Assembly (NCBI GenBank): GCA_030035585.1
Contig: CM057465.1
Coordinates: 4,129,501-4,193,500 of the forward strand
DNA length: 64,000 nucleotides
From: Dugong dugon
Lineage: Eukaryota > Chordata > Mammalia > Sirenia > Dugongidae
Direction of reading: 5' to 3'
Below the pieces are notes generated by a model that saw only the letters and a list, made by a program, of their open reading frames with translations, was not told where the DNA came from and ran no database searches. Each line of letters starts with the position of its first letter. The first letter of the stretch is position 1. This document shows positions 32,722 to 44,154 of this stretch, piece by piece. The position numbers and the translations under genes are program-made.

Positions 32722-33090
32722 CCATTCGAATTTAGCTTTACAGTATATATGTATAATGTAAAGGACAAAATAATTATTTTTCCAATATAGCTGTTTAATG
32801 TCCTTTTCCCACTGCCCCACAGTGTTATAAATCAAGAGTCAACATATGTGTGGGTCGGTTTCTGGATTCTTTATTCTGTTCCCTTGGGCTGTTTGCCTAT
32901 CATGTACTAATATTCTATTATTTTAATTACTATCACTTTATAATAAGCTTTGATAATTAGCTGTTTAAATCCTCCACCATTTCTCCTATTCAATATTGCC
33001 TTGGTTAGTCTTAGTCTTTTGGATTTCTATATAAATTTTTAGAAGTTTATATACTTCGTCAGAAAATCTGCTGGAACTATTACAGAAGTG

Positions 33091-33277
33091 TTGTTGTTGT
33101 TGTTAGGTGCCATCGAGTCGATTCCAACTCACAGTGACCCTATCTATGTACAACAGAACAAAACACTGCCCATCCTGTGCCATCCTCACAATCGTTGTTA
33201 TGCTTGAGCTCATTGTTGCAGCCACTGTGTCAGTCCATCTCGTTGAAGGTCTTCCTCTTTTTCACTGACCCTCTATA
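33091..33277 (-). mobile_element. RTE 3' fragment, antisense
   Basis: 'gttgttgttgttgttaggtgcc' tail and 'atcgagtcgattccaactc', ending after 'ttcactgaccctcta'. Only about 190 bp. Confidence 0.9.
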
Positions 33278-33360
33278 GAATTACATTGCACCTATCGATG
33301 AGAGTGGGTGAAGTGGATATCTTCACAATATTGAGTATCCAGTCCATGAATATGATATAG

Positions 33361-33567
33361 CTAGTGCTGTGCTGGTAAATGGTGAGCAAACGTTTCTCTA
33401 AGGAAAAGTATGTGTTTTGTAGTATTTGCTCATTTATACCATTTGCCCATGGTGTAACTACTCCACCATGGCCAATTCCAAGGTGCTAATGTGATGTCAC
33501 AGGACACAGAGTTAGGAAGAGGTGTGTACACTTGGCTCTTGTGAAAAGTTCTGGGCACACAGGTGGA
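33361..33567. mobile_element. Unclassified short insert in L1
   Basis: L1 text stops at about 33360 and resumes at 33568 (atttcttcatttatttaggtc). The 207 bp between them is not L1, includes 'accatttgcccatggtg', and has no coding capacity. Could be a small DNA transposon; I cannot name it. Confidence 0.4.
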
Positions 33568-33720
33568 TACATTTCTTCATTTATTTAGGTCTTCTTTAAT
33601 GTCTCTCAATAATGTTCAGTACTTTTCTATGTAGAAAGCTGAATGTTTATCTCTAGGCTTTGGATGTTCTTGTAAATGATATTTTAAATGATATTTTTAA
33701 ATTTTATTTTCTGATTTGTA

Positions 33721-33848
33721 TGGCATAGACATGGGACCACCAACTGTGAAAAGACAGGCAAACACATAATAAGTGGTTCATTAATATTACATTGCAATAC
33801 AGGAGAAAACAATATTATCTATGTTTCCAGACTTTGAGGCCACCCCAA
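33721..33848. other. Unclassified 128-bp insert in L1
   Basis: Interrupts L1 between 'ttctgatttgta' and 'aaagaaatacaattgat'. Content such as 'gggaccaccaactgtgaaaa' is not RTE, SINE or L1 that I know. Confidence 0.35.
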
Positions 33849-35347
33849 AGAAATACAATTGATTTTTGTGTACTGACCTGTTTTCAAAGGTTTTGCCAAA
33901 TTCAGTCATTAATTCTCAGTTTACTTGTATTTTCTTTTGAATTCTTTATGTGATAATCATGTTTTCTTCAAATAATGACAGCCCTATTTCTTTCTTTCTA
34001 ATTATTCTATATTCAGTTTCTATTTCTTGTCTTTTATTGGTGGTTAATTCTTCCAGTAAAATATTGACTAGAAACGGTAATAATAGGCATCCTTGTCTCC
34101 TTTCATCTCTCAAGGGAAAAGCTTTTAATATTACAGCATTGAGTATAATATATTCTGTAGATTTTTTAATATCCTTCTAAATATTAAGGGATTAGCATAC
34201 CTCTATTTCTAGTGTTCTAAAAAGTGTGTATTATTTTTATGTTGAATTTTGTCAAGTAAGTTGTTTGTTATTTGTTTGTTTTACCTACTAAATCATGTGG
34301 CCTCTCTCTCTTTCTTTTCAGTATATTACATGGAGTGATTTTCAAATGTTAAATCCACCTAAAATTCCTGGAATAAAATCACAAGCTATATTAGCCTTAG
34401 GATATTTGCAATTTTTTTCACAAGAGAGATAGTCTTGTAGTTTTCTTCTCTTTTCCAGCCCTTGTTTGCTTTTAGTACTAAGGTTATGATGGCTTCATAA
34501 AATGAGTTGGAAAGTATCTTTCTTTTCCTGTTCTCTAGAAGAGTTTATGTAAGATTGGTGTTATTGCAGGAGAAATAACCATTGCAATCATTTGGTCTTG
34601 GAGTTTTCTTTGAGAGACATTTATTATTTGTGGATTAAATTTCTTTGATATATATGAGACTATTCAAATTATTTTCATATCTTCCATTTTTTGTTACACA
34701 TATTTCTAGAAATTTGTCTTTTTCATCTAAATTTTAAATCTATTATAATAATGCATTCAACAATATTCTCTTAAATCTTTTTAATGTTCGTAGGATCTGT
34801 TGTGATGCCCCTTTTTTGTTTCTGAAATTGGTTATTTTCACTTTCTTTCTTTTCTTTTTTTTAATCATCAGTCTGACCAGTTTATTCATTTTATTAGTAT
34901 TTTCAAAAGAGCTGATTTTTGACTTCGTTGCTCTTCTCCATTTTATTAATTTCTGCTCTTACATTTCTCATTTGCTTCATTTTACTTTCTTTGAGTTTAA
35001 TTTGCTGTTCTTTTTCTAACATTTTAGGTGGGTGGTTAGAGAATCCATTTCCAGCTTTTCTTATTTTCTGATGTATATCTTTAAGAACATAAATTTCTCT
35101 CTAGGCATGATTTTAGCTGTATCTCAGTTTTGGTCATGTCTTATTTTTTATCATTGTTTATTTCATTTTTTTTTTTAAATTACAGGGGTGATTTCCCCTT
35201 TGACCCTTAACTTCCAAATTTTGGGGGTTTTCTAGTAGTTATTTTATTATTGATTTTAGCCTAACTCTAATTTCAGTCAGCCAACTTGTTCCACATGACC
35301 TCAGTCCTTTGATATTTAGTGAAAATCATCGTTGCTGTCTTGAAAGT

Positions 35348-35702
35348 TGCTGCTGTTGTCAGCTGCCATCCAGTCTGTCCCCAGCTTATGGTGACCCCAT
35401 GCATAACTGAATAAAAGGCTTCCCTGTCCTGCACCATCTCCATGATCAGTTGTGGACTGGACCATTGTGATCCACATGGTTTTCATTGGCTGATTTTCAG
35501 AAGTAAATCACCAGGCCTTTCTTCCCAGCCTGTCTTAGTTTGGAAGCTCTGCTGAAACCTGTTCAGCATCATAGCAACATGCAAGCCTCCACTGACTGAA
35601 GAGTTGTGGCTGTGCATGAGGGGCATTGAACCATTGGCTAGGAATCAAACTCAAGTCTCCAGCATGGAAAGTGAGAAATCTACCACTGAATCACCAATAC
35701 AC
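35348..35702 (-). mobile_element. Type C SINE: tRNA-Gly-like head, shared body, RTE tail
   Basis: Best copy of this family. On the minus strand the head (35701 down to 35631) reads like tRNA-Gly: 'attggtgattcagtggtaga', then the B-box region 'gagtttgattcctagcc'. Next come a unique segment ('gctgaacaggtttcagcag'), a body shared with variant B SINEs ('gaagaaaggcctggtgattt', 'cttctgaaaatcagccaatg'), and about 100 bp paralleling the RTE 3' end ('gatggtgcaggacaggg', 'ggggtcaccataag', 'tggatggcagctgacaac'). Flanks TTGAAAGT and TTGAAGGT may be the target duplication. Confidence 0.85.
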
Positions 35703-37305
35703 TCATTTTGAAGGTAGCATGTCTTTATTCTCTGGCTGATTTTAAAATATTGCTTACATATTTGATTTTCATCAGTTTTACTGTGATGAACCTTGATATG
35801 ATTTTCTTTTTATTCTTCCCACTTGAGGTTTGTAGTACATCTTGAATTTGTAACTTAAAGCCCCAGTTGTGAAAATTCTCAGTTGCGTTGTATTAAAGAA
35901 ATGGACCTGTCCCATTCTCTTTCACCTCTGCTTTTGGGACTACAATAACATACATGGAAAACTTTTCATCTGTGGCCCATATACCTTATGGTCTACTTAT
36001 TATTTTTTTATATTTTTTTCAGTGTGTTGGATATTTTATTCTAATCTATCTTCCATTTGATTTATTTTCTTTTAGGCTAGGTTTCAACTGCTGATAAAAA
36101 ATGTTTTGAGGTCTAAATTTTGATTATTTTTGAAATTCTAGAATTTTCATTTTGGATTTTTTTATGTTTCCTTGTCTCCTGCTAAAATTCTTCTACTTGT
36201 ATTTTAATCTGTTGAATATATTCATCACAGTCATTTTAACATCTGCCCTGATAAATCCCATAACTGTAATTTTTATGGGTGTGTTTCCATTGCTTATTTT
36301 CTTAATATCAAATCAGTGTCTGGTTATCCATACTGAATGCTAGCTATTGTATATGGAATAATGTAAAGGTAATTTGAGACTTTGGATGATATTATCATTC
36401 TACAGATAGGATTTACTTTTTAATTTTGCAACCAATTAAGGTAGGAGCAGGTCTCCTTAATCCAATTAGAGATCAAGATGATTAAAAACTGGGCTTCATC
36501 CTTTATGAAGGCTGATTTTTTCCCAGTTTACCCCTACTTCAGAGTATAGAATTTTGAGGGTCTTCAATGAAATCCTGGAATATTTATCAGGGCCTTCACT
36601 TGTGACAAGCCATGAACTCCAATCTTTGTTCCCAGAGCCCCATAGGTCTGTGAAAAGCTCTGCTCGGCCTCTCAGGCTTTTAGCAACAGCTAGAAAATCA
36701 GCAAAATATCTTGAAAGGAACAAACATTGCCAGATGTCAGACTATGATCTCTCCACTGCTCTCTAGAATTTAACCATCCCCACAAGTGTTGGCAGCCTTG
36801 CTAGTTCTCTGATGCTTTCACTAGATCAATGGTATGTTCTGTCCACTTTTTTTATCTTTGTTCTCAGTAGAACGGGCAGAGTCTAAACCACATTAGTCCA
36901 CCATAAATGGAAATGGAAAAAGAAAAAGCAAAACTATATTTTTTTCATTTGTTTGCCTTTTTTTTTAATTGAGGTGAAGTTAAGACAAATCCTCATACGA
37001 TAAAATTAACCAATATTAAGGGTACAATTTAATGTGATAAATCTATATGGTCATGTCACCACCATCATCACTCTCAAAATATAAAATAGTTCCGTCACCT
37101 AAAAAGTTCCCTCGTGATCCTTTGAAATGAATCCTCTCCATCCACCTGGAGCCTCGGGCAGCTACTGATCTTTCTGTCACAATAGTTATTTATTTTTCCC
37201 CTCAATTTAATATCAATGGAATTATACAGTATGTACTCTTTTTTGTGTCTGACTTCTCTCACTTAGTATAATATTTTTTAAGTTTATCTATATTGTTGAA
37301 TATAT

Positions 37306-37524
37306 TGGAGGCACCCTGGTGGTGCAGTGGTTAAGCACTTGGTTAAGCGCTTGGCTGCTAACCGAAATGTCGGTGTTTTGAACCCACCAGCCGCTCCCCA
37401 GGAGAAAGATGTGACAGACAGCTTCTGTAAAGATTTATGGCTTTGGAAACCCTATGGAACAGTTCTACTCTGTCCTAGAGGGTTGCTATGAATCAGAATC
37501 GACTGAATGGCAATGGGAAAAAAA
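37306..37524 (+). mobile_element. AfroSINE, type A long form
   Basis: 'caccctggtggtgcagtgg' head with an internal duplication ('aagcacttggttaagcgcttgg'), B box 'ttttgaacccacc', long body with 'tctgtaaagatttatggctt', tail 'gggttgctatgaatcagaat'. Target duplication ttgaatatat at 37296-37305 and 37525-37534. Confidence 0.92.
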
Positions 37525-38101
37525 TTGAATATATCAGGAACTCATTTGTTTTTATTGCTAAGTTGTATTCTGTTGTATGGTATACCACAATTTGTTTATC
37601 CACTCACCAATTGATGAGCACTTTGATTATTTCCAGTTTGGGGTAGTTCTGAATAAAGATAATGAAAACATTCACGTACAGGTATTTATGTGACTGTAAG
37701 TTTTAATTCTCTTATGTAAGCACCTAGGAGCAGGATTTCTGGAATATATGCTAAGGTTTTATTTACCTATATAAGAAACTGCCAAACTGTCTTCTGTATT
37801 TCTACCACGAATATATACATATACCAGTTGATCCAAATCTTTGTCAGCACTTGGTATGATCGGACTTTTAAATTTTAGCTATCCTAACAGGCGTGTAGTG
37901 GTATCTCATTGTGGTTTCACTCTGCATTTCCCTAACAATGATATTGAGATTCTTCTCAGGTGCTAACTTACCATCTTTGGTAAAGTGACTATTAAATTGT
38001 TTTGTGTGCATTTTAAGTTGGATTTAGTCTCTTTATAGAGTGTGAGAGTTCTTTTTATATATCCTAGATACAATTCCTTTATAAATGTCTTAGTTATCTA
38101 G

Positions 38102-38269
38102 GACCCCTGGTGCACAGCGGTTAAGAGCTATGGCTGCTAACCAAAAGGTCAGCAGTTGGAATCCCCCAGCTGCTCATTGGAAACCCTATGGGGCAGTTCT
38201 ACTCTGTCCTATAGGGTCACTATGAGTCAGAATCAACTCAACCACAATGGGTTTGTTTTTTTTTTGGTT
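38102..38269 (+). mobile_element. AfroSINE, type A short form, with very long target duplication
   Basis: 'acccctggtgcacagcggtt' head, 'ggtcagcagttggaatcc', 'gctcattggaaaccctatgg', 'gggtcactatgagtcagaat', T-rich end. The 37-bp flanks 38065-38101 and 38270-38306 differ at two positions. The right flank overlaps the first bases of the adjacent LTR, so the SINE inserted after the LTR. Confidence 0.93.
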
Positions 38270-38290
38270 TAGATACAATTCCTTTTTAAA

Positions 38291-38683
38291 CGTCTTAGTT
38301 ATCTAGTGCTGCTATAACAGAAATACCACAATAGATGGCTTTAACAACCAGAAATGTATTTTCTCATAGTTTAGGAGGCTCGAAGTAAGAATTCAGGACT
38401 ACAGCTCTAGGAAAAGACTTTCTCTTTTTGGCTCTGGGTTAAGATCCTTATCACTTTTCAACTTCAGTTCCTTGGTGATCTTCATGTGGCTTGGCATCTA
38501 TCTTCCCCCATCTGTGCTTCCTTCTTTTATATCTCAAAGTGATTGGTTTAAGACACACCCTACACCAGCATGGTCTCATTAACATAACAAAGTAAACCCT
38601 ATTCCCAAATGAGATTACACCCATATGTATAGGTGTTAGAATTTACAACACACATTTTCGAGGACACAGTTCAAGACATGACA
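38291..38683 (-). mobile_element. MaLR-type solo LTR, antisense
   Basis: 'gtcttagttatctagtgctgctataacag' start, 'agtgattggtttaagacacacc' middle, and an end near 'gttcaagacatgaca'. Same family as 5797-6446. The SINE at 38102-38269 duplicated its first 16 bp. Confidence 0.82.
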
Positions 38684-38964
38684 ATAAGATATATATCTTA
38701 CACATATTTTCCCAGTCTGTGGCTTTTCTTTTATTTCCTTAAAGGTTTACTTTGAAGAACAAAGGTTTTTAATTTTGATTAAAATCACTTTATGATATAT
38801 TTTTTTTATGCTTATGCTTGTTATAGCTTATCAAAGAAATCTTTACCTAGCTCAAGATCATAAAGATTTTCACCTATGTTATCTTCTGGATATTATGTAG
38901 TTTTTGCTCTTACCTTTAAGTCTTCTATTCATTTCAAGTTATTGATAACCTTATATACAAGTTA

Positions 38965-41215
38965 ATCGAGGAAAAAAGAGAAGAAATCAATACTCAATAT
39001 CAAAAATGAAAGAGAAGACACCACTACAGATCCTACTAAAACTAAAATGATAAACAGGGAATATTACTAACATGCTTCAAATTTGACAAATTACATGAAA
39101 TAAATCAATTTCTTGAAAGACACAAACTAGCAAAATTCACTGTAGAAGAAATAGACAATCTGATCATCTAATATCTCTTAAAGAAATTGAATTTATGCTT
39201 TAGAACTTCTGAATTGCAGTATACTAGAGGATAATACTCTTTCCAAAAAATATACTAGGAGAATTAAACTCCATATGCAGAAAAATAAACCTCACTCCAT
39301 ACCTTGCACCCATAGCAAAATTAACTTGGAATGGACCATAGACCTAAATGTGAAACCTAAAACTGTAAAACTTCTGGCTGAAAACGGGAGAAAATCTTTG
39401 TGACTTTGGGTTAGGCAAAGGGTTCTTAGATAGGACACAGAAAGTACGAACCATGAAAGAAAAATTGACAAATTGGACTTTTTCAAAACTGAAAACTTTT
39501 TCTCTTTTAAAGGCACTGTTAAAACAGAAAAAAGACAAACCAGAAAATGGGAGAAAATATTTGCATAAGTATCCAGAATATATAAAGAATTCTCAAAACT
39601 CAACAGTAAGAAAATAAACAGGTCCATTTTGTAAAAAAGGAAAAGAAATGGGTAAAATATTTAAACAGAATCTTCACCAAAGAAGATATACAGATGTGAA
39701 ATAAGCACATGAAAAATTATTGATATCATTTGTTAGTATGGAAATGTAAATTAAAATCAAAGTGAGACACCATTACACACTTATAAGAATAAAAAATATT
39801 AAGGAAAAACTGATAGCATCAACTTCTGGAAAAGAATATGGAGCAACTGGAACTTCTACACCTTGCTGGTAAGAATGCAAAATGATACAACAAATTGCAA
39901 AACAATTTGGATGTTTCTTCTGAAGTTAAACATATACTTAGCAAACAATCCAGCAATACTACCCCAAGGTATTTATCTAAGAGAAATAAAACTATGTGCT
40001 CATGCAAATGCTTCTATGTGAATGTTCGTCGTTGTTGTTGTTAGGTGACATTAAGTCAGTTCCAACTCATAGCGACCCTGTGTACAACAGAGTGAAACAC
40101 TTCCCAGTCCTGTACCATCCTCACAATCCTTGTCACACTTCAGCCCCTTGTTGTAGCCACTGTGTCAACCCATCTCATTGAGGGTCTTCCCCTTTATCGC
40201 TGACCCTCTGTTTTACGAAGCATGATGTCCTTCTCCAGGGACTGATCTCTCCTGATGACGAGTCCAAAGAATGTGAGACATAGTCTCCCCATACTTGCTT
40301 CTAATGAGCATTCTAGTTGTACTTCTTCCAAGACAGATTTGTTTGTTCTTTTGGCAGTCTGTGGTGTATTCAGTGTTCTTCACCAACACCACAATTCAAA
40401 GGTGTCAATTCTTCTTTGGTCTTCCTTATTCATCATCCAGCTTTTCCATGCATATGAGGAGATTGAAAACACCATGGCTTAGGTCAGGCACACCTTAGTC
40501 TTCAAGGTGACATCTTTGCTTTTCAACACTTTAAAGATGTCTTTTCCAGCAGATTTGCCCAATGCAATGTGTCTTTTGATTTCCTGAGTGCTGCTTCCCT
40601 GGGTGTTGATTGTGGATTCAAGTAAAATGAAATCCTTGACAACTTCAATCTTTTCTCCATTTATCATAATGTTGTTTATTGGTCCAGTTGTGAGGATTTT
40701 TGTTTTCTTTATGTTGAGGTGTAATACATACTGAGGCTGTGGTTTTTGATCTTCACCAGTAAGTGCTTCAAATCCTCTTCACTTTCAGCAAGCAAGGTTG
40801 TGTCATCTGCATAATGCAGGTTGTTAATGAGTCTTCCTCCATTAATAAACAGAAGGTGGAATGTATGAAGTATGAATCAACAACGTGGTGAATCTCAAAC
40901 GTAGTATACTAAGTGAAATAAGCTGGACTCAAAAGGCTGCATAATGTATGATTCCACTTCTACAGCAAATTGGAACAGGCAAAACTGTAGGGACAGAATG
41001 TGTATCAGTGGTTGCCAACAGCTAGGGATAGGAAGGTTTTGACTACAAAGAGACAGAAGAGAATTTTGGGGAGAGTCATGGAAGTTTTCTATATTTTGAT
41101 TAAGGAAGTAGTTACATGACTATATGATAAATTTGTAGAGTTGTCAAAATCTGAAGAGTTGTGCACTTAAAAAGGGTGAATTTTACTGTTATACAAATTA
41201 TATTTTAATGAACAA
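38965..41215 (+). mobile_element. Ancient L1, sense, ORF2 to 3' end, split by RTE
   Basis: ORF2 text: 'gaccatagacctaaatgtgaaacc' (39332-39355), 'aagaagatatacagatgtg', 'ttgctggtaagaatgcaaaatg'. The 3' UTR resumes at 40854 after the RTE and ends in 'gttatacaaattatattttaatg' near 41205. No long open frame. Confidence 0.82.
40026..40853 (-). mobile_element. RTE, antisense, 5'-truncated
   Basis: About 830 bp from the reversed tail (gttgttgttgttaggtgac) through 'ggcagtctgtggtgtattc', 'tttgcccaatgcaatgtgtc' and 'tgttgaggtgtaatacatac' up to the reversed ADD box ('gtgtcatctgcataatgcag', 40799-40819). The truncation point lies just past the RT active site. Confidence 0.92.
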
Positions 41216-41730
41216 ACTTAAAAGATAGCTAAGTTTTCTTTTTAATAGGTATCTTTTTTTCCTCATTTCCTCTGTTCGTTTCCTCTTGTGCTCTGTAATC
41301 CTAGTCTGATAACTCATCTTGTATGGGAGGATCTTTTTGCTTGGGCTATACTAGTGTTTGCGTTAATAGATCTGTTTTTTGCACCAATCTAATGGATTTT
41401 TGATGCTGTTTGTGGTTCTTGATGATATGTATGTTTCACACACTCATGGCAATGACTAAAAGTGCAGTCTCTGGCCTTGATTTCTCTGAAGGACCAGCTG
41501 CAAATTCTGATCCATCTTGGGATGTGCCCGGCTTCTGTTCCTGTATTACCAATCCTGTCTCAGTGATCCTGTCCCTTAATTGGCCACTGTTGTCTGTGGG
41601 GCCAAGTGGTTTCAGGGTTTGTTCTCCGCTCTCAGTTTCTTCCTCAGTTTTTGGTCTAATCGTGTTTTATATATTTTCTTGAATGGATTTTGGTAAACCG
41701 CACACGTTTAGAAATCTTTCATTTTGTTAA
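41216..41730. other. Unclassified AT-rich segment
   Basis: Follows the L1 3' end. I recognise no gene or repeat. A 90-codon frame at 41410-41682 has no family resemblance. Confidence 0.4.
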
Positions 41731-42054
41731 ATTAAAAAATAATGGTACATAACTACAAATGGTATCTCACATAACTTCAAGTTTCCCCACGTTTGTTCTT
41801 TTATAATATACTTTGGTTCTACTTCTATTTTGTTTGTGCTTCATTCTTTTGTTGTTGCTAATGTTTTGTGGAGTTTATTGATTTTATTACAAACAATAAA
41901 TTCTTAAATACATTTACCAGCTCTCCTGCTCTTCTATTTTCTACATCACTTGCTTCTGCTTTTATCTTTATTATAATAATTTTTATGTTTTCTGAAGCAT
42001 TATTTTTCTGTGGTTTTCTGTATGTTCTGGTTAAAAGTCACCGTAGATTGTTTG

Positions 42055-42535
42055 CAAGAATGTCTGTAATAACTCCCCATCGGAGTCCTTCCCCTTGGGT
42101 AATCCCCTCCCACACTGACTCTGGGCTTCACCATGTGACTTGCTTTCACCGATGGGGCAATAGCAAGCATACACAGCAGAGAATTACAAAGTGCTTCTGC
42201 ACTGGGGTTTGCACTCTCTTGCTGCACTTGGAACCCTGAGATGGTTATGTGAACAAGCCCAGGCTAGCCTGCTGGACAAAGACCAGATGCAGAAGAACCA
42301 ATGCACCCCAACCAACAGCCTGCCAAACACCAGATGTGTAAATAAGGCAATTCTAGATCAACCATCCTACCCACTGGCTGACCACAGACACATGAAAGTG
42401 TCCACTAGAGACCAGCCACACCAACCCCAATCAGAAGAATAACCCAACCACACACAGAGCTAAATATGGTGGTTGTTGTTTTGAGTCACTAAGTTTTTGG
42501 AGTGGTTTATTGTGTGCCAAAAGCTAGAAAAAACC
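42055..42535 (+). mobile_element. MLT1-like LTR
   Basis: 'gggtaatcccctcccaca', 'ccatgtgacttgctttcacc' and the 3' end 'tgttttgagtcactaagttttt' are standard MLT1 LTR text. Confidence 0.75.
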
Positions 42536-42878
42536 CACTGCCATGAAGTAGATTCTGACTCATAGTGACCCTATAGGACAGGATAGAACTGCCCCATAGG
42601 GTTTCCAAGGGCACAGCGATTAAGAGCTCAACTGCTAACCAAAAGGTCAGCAGTTCTAATCCACCAACCACTCCTTGGAAACCCTATGGGCAGTTCTACT
42701 CTGTCCTATAGGGTCATTGTGAGTCAGAATTGACTCGATGACAATGGGTTTGGTTTTTTGGTAAATCTTTACAGAAGCAGACTGTCACATCTTTTTCCCA
42801 TGGAGCAGACGGTAGGTTCGAACCCCTGACCTTTTGGTTAGCAGCCGAGTGCTTTAACCACTACACCAGCAGGGTGCC
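42536..42878 (-). mobile_element. AfroSINE, type A long, antisense, host of a nested SINE
   Basis: Left part 42536-42610 (tail and 'ctgccccatagggtttcc') and right part 42762-42878 ('taaatctttacagaagcag' to reversed head 'cactacaccagcagggt') form one SINE when the inner SINE is removed. Reversed B box 'ggttcgaacccctgacc' is intact. Confidence 0.9.
42611..42761 (+). mobile_element. AfroSINE, type A short, nested inside an antisense SINE
   Basis: Starts within the A box (gcacagcgattaagagc), so the first ~12 bp are missing. B box 'agttctaatccacc', body 'cactccttggaaacccta', tail 'gggtcattgtgagtcagaat', end 'gggtttggttttttg'. Confidence 0.92.
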
Positions 42879-43343
42879 AAAAGCTAGCAAATGTAAATGC
42901 TGTGTTTATAATGTTGGTTTTTGTTTTTACATAATAAAGTTAATTCCTGGTTATGAATTTTCCTTTGAGATGAGAATTGTCTGGCTGAATGCCGTACATT
43001 TTGGTACATAGTGTTCCACACTGTAATTGATATTATATTTTTGGTTTCTTTTTGCTAATAATGAGTTAAGAGAACTTTCTCTTCTCATTTATTTCTAGCT
43101 TTACGGCATTGTAATATGTAAAAGTAACATGGACAATTTCTGCTTCTTTTCAACAATTACTGTTGTCTTTATGACTTAACAGTTAATGTTTATAAATGTT
43201 CCAACAGCTCTGGAAGAGAAGATATATTCTCTAGGATTCATACTTCAATGTATTTTCAATCAACCTTCCTCAGAAGGACAAGATTGTTGTTTTTGGCACC
43301 ACTGCGTCCCCCGCAACTGACTATTGCCTGGCATATATTCAAA

Positions 43344-43482
43344 AAAGTCGATTCCAGCATGTAGAGACCCTATAGGACAGAGTAGAACTGCCCCACAGAG
43401 TTTGCAAGGAGAGGCTGGTGAATTTGAACTGCAACATTTTGGTTAGCAGCTGAGGTCTTAACCACTGCTCCACCAGGGCTCC
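43344..43482 (-). mobile_element. AfroSINE, type A short form, antisense
   Basis: 'aaaagtcgattccagcatg' tail side, 'actgccccacagagtttgc', reversed head 'ctgctccaccagggctcc'. Target duplication attgcctg at 43323-43330 and 43483-43490. Confidence 0.92.
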
Positions 43483-43846
43483 ATTGCCTGACCCATAATG
43501 GGTAGTTATTTGTTGAATGAATGGATGGATGAATGTAACTAATAACATTAATTAGATCCTATATTGGCTTATCATGATTTATTATTTATGACTTACTGTT
43601 ACAACTTATCTCACTAATATGTCAAAAGGTAAAATAAATATGTTAATCATTTTGCTACAATTGTGTTATTGTCAATTTCTCCATGTTTAATATTTCTAAC
43701 ACTCTTTCAACTACTTTATATAACGATGTCCTGGGCATAAGCTTTCCTCTATCTGTGAGGTTAGCTTTGATTTCTATAAAATCATAAGCTTTGTCATGTG
43801 ATACATTATGCCATGAGTTTTCCTTTGTCTGATACTAGTATTGGAA

Positions 43847-44051
43847 GGAGGAACCCTGGTGGCTCAAATGATTAAGCACTCGACTACTAACCAAAAGATT
43901 GGTGGTTCAAATCCACCCAGAGGCTCCTTGGGAGAAAGACCTGGAGATCTTCTCCCATAAAAATTATAGCCTAGGACAACTCTGTGTGGCAGTTCTACTC
44001 TGTCATATAGGGTCACTATGAGTTGAAATTGACTCGATGGCACCCAACAAT
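43847..44051 (+). mobile_element. AfroSINE, long variant
   Basis: 'ggaaccctggtggctcaaatg' head, B box 'ggttcaaatccaccc', middle 'cccataaaaattatagcc', and a tail unusually close to RTE ('gactcgatggcacccaacaa'). Flank gtattggaa is repeated on both sides. Confidence 0.9.
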
Positions 44052-44154
44052 GGTATTGGAATTGCTGTGAACTGCTTTCCTGATGTATCGTTGCCCCTAC
44101 AAGGCAGACGCTGCTGGGTCATCACCCAATATCCATCCTCCTCTTCACCCCTGG

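Larger units (their letters stand above)
32722..36895 (-). mobile_element. Ancient L1, antisense, ORF2 to 5' UTR
   Basis: Order along the plus strand: ORF2 text at 32740-33075, RT region at 33950-34200 (reversed text of the catalytic box area, 'taataggcatccttgtctcc'), endonuclease side at 34260-35338, and a 5' UTR-like AT/GT-rich part at 35717-36895. Interrupted by RTE (33091-33277), two short unclassified inserts (33361-33567 and 33721-33848) and a SINE (35348-35702). Joining the right part to the left across the SINE is inference from continuity. Confidence 0.75.
36950..38960 (-). mobile_element. Ancient L1 3' end to ORF2, antisense
   Basis: Starts at the reversed 3' end (attgaggtgaagttaagac, gataaaattaacc) and passes through 'ttgtgtctgacttctctcac', 'caccaattgatgagcac' and 'gtggtatctcattgtggtttc'. 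It continues at 38684-38960 after the SINE and LTR insertions. Ends abruptly at about 38960, where a sense L1 begins. Confidence 0.8.
41731..44100 (-). mobile_element. Ancient L1 fragments, antisense, with LTR and SINE insertions
   Basis: AT-rich pieces at 41731-42050, 42880-43300 and 43560-44100 carry weak reversed L1 text (tttataaatgttccaacag, tttgtctgatactagtattgg). They may be one L1. A MIR/L2-like tail is visible at 43483-43545 (attgcctgacccataatggg ... gttgaatgaatgg). Confidence 0.4.

Noticed and set aside
35631..35701. Candidate tRNA-Gly gene on the minus strand
   Set aside because: It is the head of a SINE. The anticodon and stem positions are altered and no terminator follows; it is fused to the SINE body.
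36950..41215. One L1 with a twin-priming inversion
   Set aside because: Both the antisense and the sense part carry an L1 3' end, so two insertions are needed.
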